From positions 1 to 64,000 of the forward strand of contig NZ_AVQI01000056.1 of the NCBI RefSeq assembly GCF_000468115.1: a stretch of DNA of 64,000 nucleotides, read 5' to 3'. The position numbers and the translations under genes were made by a program. This DNA is from Treponema socranskii subsp. socranskii VPI DR56BR1116 = ATCC 35536 (GTDB lineage Bacteria; Spirochaetota; Spirochaetia; Treponematales; Treponemataceae). The first letter of the stretch is position 1; every line of letters begins with the position of its first letter. Positions 36,413 to 46,973 of this stretch are shown in pieces. Below the pieces are notes generated by a model. It was not told the origin of the DNA. It saw nothing but the letters and a program-made list of their open reading frames with translations, and made no database searches.

Positions 36413-38995
36413 ATGAAGACGGAAAACTCGCCGACGCCGCTCATGGCGCAGTATGCTTCCATAAAATCGAAGTATAAAAACGAAGTGCTGTTTTTCCGTC
36501 TCGGCGATTTTTACGAAATGTTCAATAAGGATGCGATAGAAGTATCGCGCCTTTTGAATCTGACGCTGACGCACCGCGGACCGACTCCGATGTGCGGCAT
36601 TCCGTATCATGCGGCGAAAGTGTATATCGCCCGTCTTTTGCGTCTCGGAAAAAAAATCGTCATCTGCGAACAGGTCGGAGAAGCCGCGCACGGTAAAGGT
36701 TTGACCGAACGCAAAGTCGTCGAAATCATCACGCCGGGTACGGCAGTCGAAGCGGAATATCTCGACGGAAGCGTCGACAACTATGCCGCATCCCTTTCCG
36801 TATCTCACGGCAAAGCGGGATTCGCGTTTATCGACGTGACGACTTCTTCGTTCATCGCGACCTCTTGGCCGGCGTCACAGATGGCGGAGCATTTTCCGAA
36901 AGAGCTTTCTCGCTCGTCCCCGCGCGAACTGCTTTTGCCCGAATCGTTGAAATCGTCTTCCGTCGTCCGGGAAGCTCTTTCCGCGTTTCCTTCCCTCGCA
37001 CTTTCGTATTATCCCGATTGGCATTTCAACGCGAACACGGCGTATAAAAAATTGACGGCGCAATTTAAAACGGCTAACCTGCAGTCTTTCGGACTGCGAG
37101 AAGATTCGGCCGAAGTCGCGCCTGCGGGTTTTTTGCTCGACTACCTTGAAAAGACGACGAATACCGCCGTTCCGCACGTGGACGGCATACGCGTGTACCG
37201 GGACAGCGAATACGTCGTCATCGACGATTCTTCTATGCGCAATCTCGAAGTTACGGCGAATCTCCGCGACGGAAGCACACAGTACAGTCTGCTCGAATGC
37301 GTCAACTACACGAAAACCGCGATGGGAAACCGTATGCTCCGATCGTGGCTTTTGTATCCGCTTACCGATCTGAAAAAAATTTCCGCACGACAGGAGCACG
37401 TATCCCTTTTTACCGACGACAGAAAACTCCTCGGCGATATACGGAGCCGTCTCGAGCCCATCCTCGACATAGAGCGGCTTGCCGGCCGCATCGCAATGGA
37501 CAGGGCGCATCCGAAAGATCTGCAAGCCCTTCGCGGAAGCCTTGAGGGGTGGCGGGATGCGCGCGGGATACTCCAAGAGCGAGATTTTTCGCTTGTCGAT
37601 TTTTCCCGCGCGGAGTGCATCATCGAAATTATTAAAGAAGCGATAAACGACGATCCGCCGACGACTCTTACCGAAGGGAAAATCATTAAAAACCTCTGGT
37701 CGGAAGAACTCGATCACTGGAGGAGCGTTCACGACAATTTCGATAAAATACTTTCCCGCTACGAAGAAGAAGAGCGGCGGAACACGGGGATCGCCAATTT
37801 GAAAATAAAATATACGAATGCGTTCGGCTATTTTATTGAAGTGAGCAAGGGAAAGCTTTCGGCGGTTCCGCCTCACTTTATCATGCGCCGTGCGCTCGTA
37901 AACGGCGACCGCTATACGACCGAAAAGCTGCAGGAGCTCGAACACGAGCTTACCGAATCCGATACGAAAGTGCTCGAACTCGAACGCGATCTCTTTATTG
38001 AAATCAGAAACTCTCTGCACGAATACGTACCGTATCTCATGCAGCTTGCAGGCGAAATCGCCTATACCGATGCGTCATCCTCTTTTGCGCACGCCGCCGT
38101 TTTGCACGCTTGGACGAAGCCTGAAATCACCGACGGATGCGCGTTCGAAGTGGAGCAGGGCAGGCACCCCGTTGTCGAAGCGCACATGGGGGCGGGAGAA
38201 TTCGTGCCGAACGATTTGGCGATCGGAGACGACGGCTTGCCTTCGTTTGCGCTTATCACGGGGCCGAACATGGCCGGTAAGTCGACATTTCTCAGGCAAA
38301 ACGCGCTCATCGCGCTGCTGGCGCAGACGGGCTCCTTTGTGCCGGCTAAAAAGGCGAAGCTCGGCATCGTCGACAGAATTTTTTGCCGCGTCGGTGCGAC
38401 GGACAATCTCGCGCGCGGAGAATCGACCTTTCTCGTGGAGATGACGGAAACCGCGAACATCCTCCGTTCGGCGACGAAAAAATCGCTTGTCATTATGGAC
38501 GAAGTCGGGCGCGGTACTTCTACGGAAGACGGGCTTTCGATCGCTCAGGCGGTGTCGGAATATCTGCTCGACAGTATCGGATGTAAAACGCTCTTTGCAA
38601 CGCACTACCACGAGCTTACCCGCATGGAACATCCGTCGCTGAAAATGCTCTGCATGGACGTGTCGGAAGAAAACGGGACGGTCGTGTTTTTGCGGAAAGT
38701 AAAAGAGGGAGCCGCCGAAAACTCGTACGGCATCCACGTCGCGCGCTTGGCGGGCGTGCCGCAGTCGGTGATCGACCGCGCGAGCGTCATCCTCGCGCAT
38801 ATTCAAAATCTTGCGGCGAACAAACCTGTACTCGATTCCGTTCCCGATGTCCGTTCCGTTTTCGAAACGCCCGGCCTTTTCAGCGATGAAGAGATCGTAC
38901 TCGACGAAATACTTTCAGCCGACACCGACAATATGACCCCTCTTGCCGCGCTGCAGGCCGTCGCCCGCTGGAAAAAATCGCTTTCCGGAAAATAA
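36413..38995 (+). CDS. mutS: DNA mismatch repair protein MutS
   Basis: MutS recognises mismatches. The 860-residue protein has the mismatch-binding domain I with FFRLGDFYEMFNKDA (Phe-X-Glu motif FYE near residue 37), connector and lever domains, and the ATPase domain with Walker A GPNMAGKST (about residue 620) and Walker B VIMDEVGRGTST. The helix-turn-helix end is complete. Only four bases separate it from skp, as in T. pallidum. mutL is not in the window. Confidence 0.97.
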   Translation: MKTENSPTPLMAQYASIKSKYKNEVLFFRLGDFYEMFNKDAIEVSRLLNLTLTHRGPTPMCGIPYHAAKVYIARLLRLGKKIVICEQVGEAAHGKGLTERKVVEIITPGTAVEAEYLDGSVDNYAASLSVSHGKAGFAFIDVTTSSFIATSWPASQMAEHFPKELSRSSPRELLLPESLKSSSVVREALSAFPSLALSYYPDWHFNANTAYKKLTAQFKTANLQSFGLREDSAEVAPAGFLLDYLEKTTNTAVPHVDGIRVYRDSEYVVIDDSSMRNLEVTANLRDGSTQYSLLECVNYTKTAMGNRMLRSWLLYPLTDLKKISARQEHVSLFTDDRKLLGDIRSRLEPILDIERLAGRIAMDRAHPKDLQALRGSLEGWRDARGILQERDFSLVDFSRAECIIEIIKEAINDDPPTTLTEGKIIKNLWSEELDHWRSVHDNFDKILSRYEEEERRNTGIANLKIKYTNAFGYFIEVSKGKLSAVPPHFIMRRALVNGDRYTTEKLQELEHELTESDTKVLELERDLFIEIRNSLHEYVPYLMQLAGEIAYTDASSSFAHAAVLHAWTKPEITDGCAFEVEQGRHPVVEAHMGAGEFVPNDLAIGDDGLPSFALITGPNMAGKSTFLRQNALIALLAQTGSFVPAKKAKLGIVDRIFCRVGATDNLARGESTFLVEMTETANILRSATKKSLVIMDEVGRGTSTEDGLSIAQAVSEYLLDSIGCKTLFATHYHELTRMEHPSLKMLCMDVSEENGTVVFLRKVKEGAAENSYGIHVARLAGVPQSVIDRASVILAHIQNLAANKPVLDSVPDVRSVFETPGLFSDEEIVLDEILSADTDNMTPLAALQAVARWKKSLSGK

Positions 38996-39009
38996 TAGGT
39001 CGAATCGAT

Positions 39010-40560
39010 TTACGGGAATATGCGTTTTACTTCTTCCATGAATTTAGAGCCGCGTTCGAATTCGTTCGTAAACATGCCGAACGATGTCGCACCCGGAGAA
39101 AAAAGGACAACTTCGTTTGCTTCCCGCTCATCGTCGGCGCATTCGTTCGCTTTGAGCGCACCGAGCAATTCGCCGAGGGAATCGTAGGGGCCGTAAAACG
39201 GAATGCGTGAGGCACGCAGCAATTCCGTCAATTTGTCGGTCGCCGTTCCCGAAAGCAAGTACAGCGCTTTTACCCGTTTTTGCGCATCGTGTGAAAGCGC
39301 TTCGGAAAGCGCGTTTTGTCCCAATCCTTTATCGGTTCCGCCCGCGATCAAAATTACGGGTGCTTTAAACGACCTGACGGCGGCTGCGGTCGCTTCGGGA
39401 ACGGTCGCGCACGAATCGTTGTAAAAGTGAAAGCGCATATTCTTTTGTTTCCATACGTGGAAATACTGCAAGCGGTGCGGTATGCCTTTCCATCGGCTTA
39501 AAATATTTGAAATGTTTTGCGCTCCGATCCCTGACAGCGCCATAACAAGCGCCGCGTTTAAAACGTTTGCCCTCATGTGGCGTCCCGGAACGGATACCGA
39601 ACGGAGCAGCGTTACAGGCATATCGTTTCCCGGAAGCCGGGCTCTTCCCAAAAATTTTCCGTCGGTGTCCGTATCCTGCCATGCGCCGTATACGCCTGCA
39701 GGAAGCGCTCTCACGCTGTAGCGAAAAACCGTCGCCTTCGATTCGCGCGCAAAAAAATCACCCCACGAAAGCCCCGCTTCGGGTTCGGGTGTTTCTTTAT
39801 CGTCGGCGTCCGCATCGAAAATCGAACAGTTGTTTTTTTCCTGATCGGCGTAGATGAGGCGCTTGTCGGCGACGTAGGATGCCATATCGCCGTACCAATT
39901 TTGATGGTCGGGTACGATCTTCGTGATGAGCGAAATGCGCGGTTTTAATAATTTTCTTCCGCGCAGGTCCGCGAGCTGCCAGCTCGAAAGTTCGAGTACG
40001 ACAGGCGTCGTTTCATTCGTCTTTTCCAAAAACGAAAGCGGACTTACGGTGATGTTCCCGCCGAGGAAAGCCATGAGACCCGCCTGCGAAAGGCCGAAAT
40101 AGATCGCGCTTGCAGTCGAAGATTTTCCTTTACTGCCCGTCACCGCGATGATCGGCGCTTTCGTAAACGCGAGAAAGATGCTCATATCGGTTTCTATCGC
40201 TTTTGCACAAGCGAGATAGGCATTGCCTTCGTATTTTACTCCGGGATTTTTAATAACGCAGTCCGCAAAGCGGAAATCGTCGAGACGGTGTTCTCCGAGC
40301 CGATAGGTGAGCCGTGTCCGATTGAGCGAGGCATCGTTGTTGAGCGAGTCGACGGTCGGTTTCAATTCACGGGCGGTTTTCATATCGGTCGCAACGACGT
40401 ATGCTCCATACTTTAAAAAAAATCTGACGGCCGCTTCTCCGCCTCCGTTTAAGCCGAGTCCCATAACGGTGATATGTTTGTTTTTTATGTCGGCGAGGGA
40501 TGAAAATACGCATCCTTCGGGATATACGTGAGGACCGACTATTGTACTTTTAGAATTCAT
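39010..40560 (-). CDS. murD: UDP-N-acetylmuramoylalanine-D-glutamate ligase MurD
   Basis: MurD adds D-Glu to UDP-MurNAc-Ala in peptidoglycan synthesis. The 516-residue protein has the N-terminal Rossmann-like start (ITVMGLGLNGGGEAAVRFF), the ATP-binding VTGSKGKSSTASAI (about residue 142), VLELSSWQLADLRG and the C-terminal NDSCATVPEATAAAVRSF and AGGTDKGL blocks. It is longer than the 440-450 typical of the family; extra residues fall mainly between 255 and 310. It is divergent from queD and stands outside any mra cluster. Confidence 0.93.
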   Translation of the reverse strand: MNSKSTIVGPHVYPEGCVFSSLADIKNKHITVMGLGLNGGGEAAVRFFLKYGAYVVATDMKTARELKPTVDSLNNDASLNRTRLTYRLGEHRLDDFRFADCVIKNPGVKYEGNAYLACAKAIETDMSIFLAFTKAPIIAVTGSKGKSSTASAIYFGLSQAGLMAFLGGNITVSPLSFLEKTNETTPVVLELSSWQLADLRGRKLLKPRISLITKIVPDHQNWYGDMASYVADKRLIYADQEKNNCSIFDADADDKETPEPEAGLSWGDFFARESKATVFRYSVRALPAGVYGAWQDTDTDGKFLGRARLPGNDMPVTLLRSVSVPGRHMRANVLNAALVMALSGIGAQNISNILSRWKGIPHRLQYFHVWKQKNMRFHFYNDSCATVPEATAAAVRSFKAPVILIAGGTDKGLGQNALSEALSHDAQKRVKALYLLSGTATDKLTELLRASRIPFYGPYDSLGELLGALKANECADDEREANEVVLFSPGATSFGMFTNEFERGSKFMEEVKRIFP

Positions 40561-40569
40561 AATCGATAG

Positions 40570-40598
40570 ACATTAACAGAAAAACGTATAAAGTGCAA
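40570..40598 (-). promoter_or_regulatory. murD promoter, short or absent leader
   Basis: On the minus strand TTGCAC (40593-40598) and TAATGT (40570-40575) have a 17-base spacer. Nine bases separate the -10 from the murD ATG, and no Shine-Dalgarno sequence is visible. Confidence 0.4.
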
Positions 40599-40606
40599 AT
40601 GGCTCT

Positions 40607-40635
40607 TTGTCCTTTGAGGGATTTTATGCTATACT
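40607..40635 (+). promoter_or_regulatory. queD promoter, predicted leaderless
   Basis: TTGTCC (40607-40612), a 17-base spacer and TATACT (40630-40635). The -10 ends 7 bases before the ATG at 40643, and the intervening TACCGTT has no ribosome binding site. Confidence 0.6.
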
Positions 40636-40642
40636 TACCGTT

Positions 40643-41044
40643 ATGTTTGAAGTACGCGTCGAAGCGAATTTTTCGGCAGCGCATTTTCTCCGAGATTATA
40701 ACGGAAAGTGCGAAAGCCTGCACGGCCACAATTATACGGTGTTCGCTCACGTACAAGGTACGGCACTCGGAAGCGGCGGAATGCTCATCGATTTTGGAAA
40801 ATTGAAAGCATCTCTTCGAGCCGTATGCGCAGAGCTCGATCATACGAACTTAAACGATAACGCTGTCTTTTTGCAAAATCCGAGTGCGGAACGCATTGCA
40901 AAATATATCTACGATGCGCTCATCGCCGAAGTGCGGCACGCGGGTGTCGATCTGTCGTATATAGACGGAAAAACTACCGCCTTTTTGTCCGCCGTCGACG
41001 TGTTTGAAACCGATACGAGCCGCGCTCGCTACAGTCCGGCATAG
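40643..41044 (+). CDS. queD: 6-pyruvoyltetrahydropterin synthase family protein (QueD-like)
   Basis: The 133-residue protein matches the PTPS/QueD family: FSAAHFLRDYNGKCESLHGHNYTV carries the zinc-binding His residues and the catalytic Cys. Further blocks are LIDFGKLK, LDHTNLND and a C-terminal VDVFETDTSRA. QueD makes 6-carboxytetrahydropterin for queuosine. No other que gene is in the window, so a pterin role cannot be ruled out. ATG 40643 is chosen by family alignment and promoter spacing. Confidence 0.9.
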   Translation: MFEVRVEANFSAAHFLRDYNGKCESLHGHNYTVFAHVQGTALGSGGMLIDFGKLKASLRAVCAELDHTNLNDNAVFLQNPSAERIAKYIYDALIAEVRHAGVDLSYIDGKTTAFLSAVDVFETDTSRARYSPA

Positions 41045-41085
41045 GGCAAGATGCGATTTCGATTTTTACTCGGCGCAATTTCGAC

Positions 41086-42491
41086 TTAATGATTTCGGTA
41101 GCACTCCCTATAAGCGCGGTATTTTTTTCGGTATATGTCGCGCAATGCCGGATCTGGCTCTATCCTTCGCCGCACCTCCGGCTCAAAGGATAGAGGCGAA
41201 CCGATTTTTCCGAGCAAGTATAAGCCGATAACGGCGCAGCCCATAACGGAGCTTTGGTTGGATTCGTCGATCGTCATCGGAACGTCGAAAAGGGAGGCGC
41301 ATATCTGCATCCAAAATTCCGAATGCAAAATTCCTCCGGACAATTTTATTAATTTCGGATAACCTGCCGTATCGGCAAGGATTTCATAACAGTGGTAGAC
41401 GCTGAACAGTACGCCTTCCAATACCGATTGATAGAGATTGTAGACAGTGTGTTCGGGTTTGACGGATAAAAATCCGCCGCGCCGCTTTTCATTCCAGCCC
41501 GGACATCGTTCGCCGAATAAAAACGGCAAAAATACGGGCGTATCGTTTGCATGCGACAATTCTTTTTCGATGTCGGCATAATGCGCATCATTCGGAAAAA
41601 ACGTTTTTTTGCACCAGTCTTGGCAATTACATGCGCCGCTCACCGCAGCTCCAAGTAAATGAGATGAAAGCGTAAAATAGCTCCACAAACTTGGCGCTTC
41701 GGGAAGAAGCGGACGGTTTGTCGTCATGCGGATGGCCGCGCTCGTGCCGACGGAAAAAGTCATAATGCCTTCTTTAAGCGCACCCGCTCCGATTTGATTG
41801 AGTGCTCCGTCGGGGTATGCGGGAACTACGGGTGTCCCTATTTTTTGTCCGAGTAACAGCGCGCCTTCTTTTGAAAGCGGAAACGTTTTTTCCGTACCGA
41901 CGATTTTCGGCAAAACCGATTCATCGATAGCGAGCGAGGAGAGCAGCTCGGCATCGTATGTGCGCGAATCGATGTTGACCAGTCCCGTTCCCGACGCCAT
42001 GGCAAGCGTCGTAACCCATGCGCCTGTTAGACGGTATGTATTGTATTCGCCCTGTCCGCCGATTTTCACATGCGATAAAAGCGTTCCGTTTTCTTTTTTA
42101 TGCATGAGCTTAAAATACGGATACGTAGAATTGACAAGGCAGCCGGTTTTTCGGTAATACGCTTTTTCAAATCCGCTTTCGCGAAGTCTTTTACACAGTT
42201 CGCCCGCACCCGTATACGACCATAATTCGATGGGAGACAAAAGAGCGCCGTCAAGAGATGTGAGTGCAAGGCTGTGCCACGTCGTGCTTTGCAGGATGAT
42301 GTCGGCTTGTACGCCACCTGCGATTTCTTTTGCTGCCTGCACGGTTTTTACAAATACAGCCTCTCCGTCATGCGTGCCGTTTGAGTCCTGGACAAAACCG
42401 TAGGGCTTTGTCGCGATACGCCCCATTGCGTTTTCCGTGTCGTAGAGCATCGCTTTAGCGGATGTCGTACTCGATTCGAGGATGAGCAGTT

Positions 42492-42495
<4 letters not shown>
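41086..42495 (-). CDS. FGGY-family carbohydrate kinase, probably gluconokinase-like
   Basis: The 469-residue kinase has the N-terminal phosphate-binding strand LLILESSTTSAKAMLYD, a mid-domain GALKEGIMTFSVGTSAAIRM, FLFGERCPGW and a C-terminal LIKLSGGILHSEFW with the FGGY pattern. Substrate is not readable from sequence. Location beside gnd and an RpiR regulator suggests a sugar acid such as gluconate, which would give 6-phosphogluconate for Gnd. Start ATG 42495 overlaps the gnd stop (ATGA at 42492-42495), so the two are coupled. Confidence 0.88.
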
Positions 42496-43942
<1,447 letters not shown>

Positions 43943-43946
<4 letters not shown>

Positions 43947-44800
43947 ACTTTCCTCCGTGCTATTGTGCTGCGCATTTTATTAAGACTCTTTAATCCGGAA
44001 TCTTTTAAATTATTCATTACTTCCACATACAAAACGTTTATTAAAACCGCTGCCGCGATTCCCCCCGAAAACGATTCGGATACGAGGGAACTGTGTACGG
44101 GACTTACCTGCAGTACGATATCCGCAAGCTTCGCAAGCGGAGAATTGTCATAGCTTGTAAGTGCGATAACCTTGCATTTCGTGTGCCGTAATTCGTTCGC
44201 TATGGAAATAGTATCGTAATTGTTGCCCAAGTGGCTGAATACGAGAGCGGCATCGTTGCCGTTCGATTGAGAAGCGAGCATGAGCTGCATGTGAAAGTCT
44301 GCAGCCGTTCGGCAGGTAAGACCCGTACGCAGCAATTTATGGAACGCATCCTGTGCGTTGACGTTTGATCCGCCCAAGCCGAACAGCAGCACTTGCCGCG
44401 CGTTTGTCAAAGCGGATGCCGCTTGCGCTACGGCTTTTTTGTTGAGAAGTTTACGGCTCGCTTCAAGCGTGCGGATCGTGTGTGCGAACACACTGTCGGC
44501 AATATCGTCGTTTGCTGCGACGGGGATTTCAAATATCTGCATATTTGCGGTAACGCTCTCTTTTGCAAGCGCAAGCCGAAAGTGCTGATAACCCGAATAT
44601 CCTATCTTTTTTACAAAACGCACGAGCGTCGCTTCGCTTGTGCCGATCTTTTTTGCAAGCTCCGTAATACTCGATTCTGCCGACTTACCTCCCCATTTTA
44701 AGAGAAAGTCGGCAATGATTTTTTCTTTACCGCTGAATGACGCATAAGCGCTTTTGATATCGTACATGACACTGACAAGGGTACTGTTGCTTTTCTTCAT
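43943..44800 (-). CDS. RpiR-family transcriptional regulator
   Basis: The 285-residue regulator has an N-terminal helix-turn-helix (about 25-75, ESSITELAKKIGTSEATLVRFVKKIGYSGYQHFRL) and a C-terminal SIS sugar-phosphate-binding domain (about 115-260, ARQVLLFGLGGSNVNAQDAFHKLL and ALVFSHLGNNYDTISIANELR). Such proteins sense phosphorylated sugars. It heads the unit with gnd and the FGGY kinase and is divergent from the oxidoreductase operon. The inverted repeat at 44850-44877 is a good operator candidate. ATG 44800 fits the family start. Confidence 0.92.
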
Positions 44801-44819
44801 ATCCGTTCTTACCGGCTTC

Positions 44820-44848
44820 AGTATATCATGAAAAAAATTTTTATGCAA
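44820..44848 (-). promoter_or_regulatory. rpiR-gnd-kinase promoter
   Basis: On the minus strand TTGCAT (44843-44848), a 17-base spacer and TATACT (44820-44825). The -10 lies 19 bases from the rpiR ATG, leaving a short leader with GGAT before the start. Confidence 0.6.
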
Positions 44849-44849
44849 G

Positions 44850-44877
44850 GAATATTTTTTTCTTGACAAAAATATTC
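44850..44877. promoter_or_regulatory. Candidate RpiR operator
   Basis: GAATATTTTT (44850-44859) and AAAAATATTC (44868-44877) are perfect 10-base arms with an 8-base spacer. The site covers the -35 of the oxidoreductase operon and abuts the -35 of the rpiR promoter, so one bound dimer could control both. RpiR proteins often bind such A/T-rich dyads; assignment is inference. Confidence 0.55.
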
Positions 44878-44892
44878 TTAGGGGTATATACT
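44863..44892 (+). promoter_or_regulatory. Promoter of the oxidoreductase-isomerase-GntP operon
   Basis: TTGACA (44863-44868), an 18-base spacer and TATACT (44887-44892); an overlapping TATATA at 44885 gives a 16-base spacer. The leader of about 40 bases carries AGAGG 12 bases before the ATG at 44938. Confidence 0.65.
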
Positions 44893-44937
44893 ATGACAGG
44901 ATCCGGTGAGGTACTGATATTTTATAGAGGGCCGTAT

Positions 44938-46029
44938 ATGTTCGAAAAACTTAAAACAGGTATTATCGGTTGCGGTAAGGTTGGCGATTTTCATGCAAAA
45001 GCATATAGAGATCTTGCAGAAAGCCAGTTTACAGCTGTCTGTGATGCAAGTAAAGAACGTGCAGATTTATTTGCTGAAAAATATCATGTGAAAGCATATA
45101 CCGATGTGGCACAAATGTGCCGAACCGAACATCTCGATGTTGTGAGCATATGTACACCGCATCCTATGCATGCAACGCCCGCAGTAGAGGCCGCCGACTG
45201 TGGTGTAAATATTTTGATAGAAAAGCCTCTTGCATCCAGTCTTGCAGACTGTGATGCGATTATCGCTGCGATAGACAGAAACAAAGTACAAGCAGGAACG
45301 ATGGTACAGCGCCGTTTTTATAGGCCGTGTATGCGTATTCATAAAGCGATAAAAGAGGGAAAAATTGGAAAGCCGATAGTCGGTATAGTAACGATGCTCG
45401 GTTGGCGAGATAAGGCATATTATGAATCGGATTCGTGGCGCGGTACATGGAAAGGCGAAGGTGGTGGAGTTCTTGTCAATCAGGCACCGCATCAGCTTGA
45501 TTTGCTTTTGTGGTACATGGGCGAAGTTGATGAATTATACGGCGTATGGAAGAATTTTAACCATCCGTATATAGAAGTAGAAGATACAGCCGTTGCTGTT
45601 ATTAAATTTAAAAACGGGGGGCTTGGCAATATAATCGTAAGTAACAGTCAGAATCCTGCCTTATATGGAAAAGTACATATATTTGGAGAAAATGGCAGTG
45701 CCGTTGGCGTACAGACTGACGGCGGAGCGATGTTTATTGCAGGTATGTCCACGATTACTGAACCGCCGGTCAACGATATGTGGACGGTACGCGGTGAGGC
45801 AGAGTTGTTGGATTCGTGGAAAAAAGACGATTGTGATTTTTTTAACAGTATTGATTCCATGTATTATTATCATCGGGAACAGATAAAGGATTTTTTATCT
45901 GCCGTTCGAAATAATACCAAACCTCTTGTCGACTGTAGAGACGGTAGACGTACGGTAGAATTGTTTGAGGCAATTTATCGCTCTTCAAAATTAAATACAG
46001 TTATTACGTTTCCGCTGAGAGCAAAGTAA
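44938..46029 (+). CDS. Gfo/Idh/MocA-family oxidoreductase
   Basis: The 363-residue protein has an N-terminal NAD(P)-binding fold (LKTGIIGCGKVGDFHAKAY) and the EKP motif (NILIEKPLASSLADCDAI). The GGGVLVNQAPHQLDLLLWYMG segment carries the usual catalytic His of the family. Such enzymes oxidise sugars, sugar acids or inositols. The gene is clearly AT-richer than its surroundings, with different codon choice, as are the next two genes. It lies in one operon with a TIM-barrel isomerase and a GntP permease, which suggests oxidation of an imported sugar acid. Confidence 0.92.
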   Translation: MFEKLKTGIIGCGKVGDFHAKAYRDLAESQFTAVCDASKERADLFAEKYHVKAYTDVAQMCRTEHLDVVSICTPHPMHATPAVEAADCGVNILIEKPLASSLADCDAIIAAIDRNKVQAGTMVQRRFYRPCMRIHKAIKEGKIGKPIVGIVTMLGWRDKAYYESDSWRGTWKGEGGGVLVNQAPHQLDLLLWYMGEVDELYGVWKNFNHPYIEVEDTAVAVIKFKNGGLGNIIVSNSQNPALYGKVHIFGENGSAVGVQTDGGAMFIAGMSTITEPPVNDMWTVRGEAELLDSWKKDDCDFFNSIDSMYYYHREQIKDFLSAVRNNTKPLVDCRDGRRTVELFEAIYRSSKLNTVITFPLRAK

Positions 46030-46038
46030 GGATAGTGT

Positions 46039-46914
46039 ATGAAACTTTCGTACAATGAAGCATGTGGGCTCGGCTGTTCTACATTGGAAGAAGATTTAAT
46101 ATATTGCGAAAAAGTCGGTTTCGATTATATTGAAATCCGGCTGGATATGTTGCGGAAATATCTTGAGAACCATTCGAATCATGAGCTCAAGTCATTTTTC
46201 AAATCAAGTCATATAAAACCTCACGCATTCAACGCTCTGTATATTTATCCTGAATTTCTGAGTCCTCAAGATGAGCCGAGTAGACAACAATTACTTATGG
46301 ATGAATTTAGACTCGGTTTGGAGATCGGCAAAACAATCGGATCTCATTATTTTATCGTTGTACCGCCACTCCAGCGAGATCCAAAAGGCGGACCATATAA
46401 AGGAAATTGGCAAAATACATATAATGCCTGTGTAAATATTTTAAAAAAATTATCTGAATATGCGGAACCGTATGATATGAATTTATGTTTTGAACTCGTC
46501 GGATTTGAACGTTCTAGTGTCCGTTCGATTGAGCAGGCCGATATGATTATTCGCGCTGTCGATAAACATAATGTCGGGTTCGTTTTTGATTCTTATAATA
46601 TTTATTTAAATGGCGGATTAAACGATTTTTCAGCATTGTACAATGTACAACCTGAGAAAATTTTTGCGGTACATCTTGTCAGCGGCGATAATGTGCCTGT
46701 TCAAGAGAGAGGTCAAGATAAACGGTGTTTTTGCGGGCAGGGTGTTGTTGATATAGACGGTTTTTTAAAAACGTTGAAAGCGCTCGGTTATAACGGCATG
46801 ATATCAATCGAAACTTTTCGTCCGGAATATTGGCAAAAAACTCCGCAATGGATTATTGAGAATGCATATCGTAGTACACGAGCAGCCGCCGAAAAAGCCT
46901 GCTGTTTAAGATGA
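46039..46914 (+). CDS. Sugar phosphate isomerase/epimerase-like TIM-barrel protein
   Basis: The 291-residue protein belongs to the AP endonuclease 2-like (xylose isomerase-like TIM barrel) superfamily, which includes hydroxypyruvate isomerases, IolE/IolI and ketose epimerases. Metal-ligand segments are visible: NLCFELVGFER, VGFVFDSYNIYLNGG, FAVHLVSGDN and GMISIETFRPEYW. The substrate cannot be inferred from these. It lies 9 bases after the oxidoreductase gene and shares its low G+C, so the two probably act in sequence. Confidence 0.87.
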   Translation: MKLSYNEACGLGCSTLEEDLIYCEKVGFDYIEIRLDMLRKYLENHSNHELKSFFKSSHIKPHAFNALYIYPEFLSPQDEPSRQQLLMDEFRLGLEIGKTIGSHYFIVVPPLQRDPKGGPYKGNWQNTYNACVNILKKLSEYAEPYDMNLCFELVGFERSSVRSIEQADMIIRAVDKHNVGFVFDSYNIYLNGGLNDFSALYNVQPEKIFAVHLVSGDNVPVQERGQDKRCFCGQGVVDIDGFLKTLKALGYNGMISIETFRPEYWQKTPQWIIENAYRSTRAAAEKACCLR

Positions 46915-46973
46915 CAAATAGAGAATAAAAGCGTTCGATGAACGCAGATAATAAATTTTTATGGAGGATTTAT

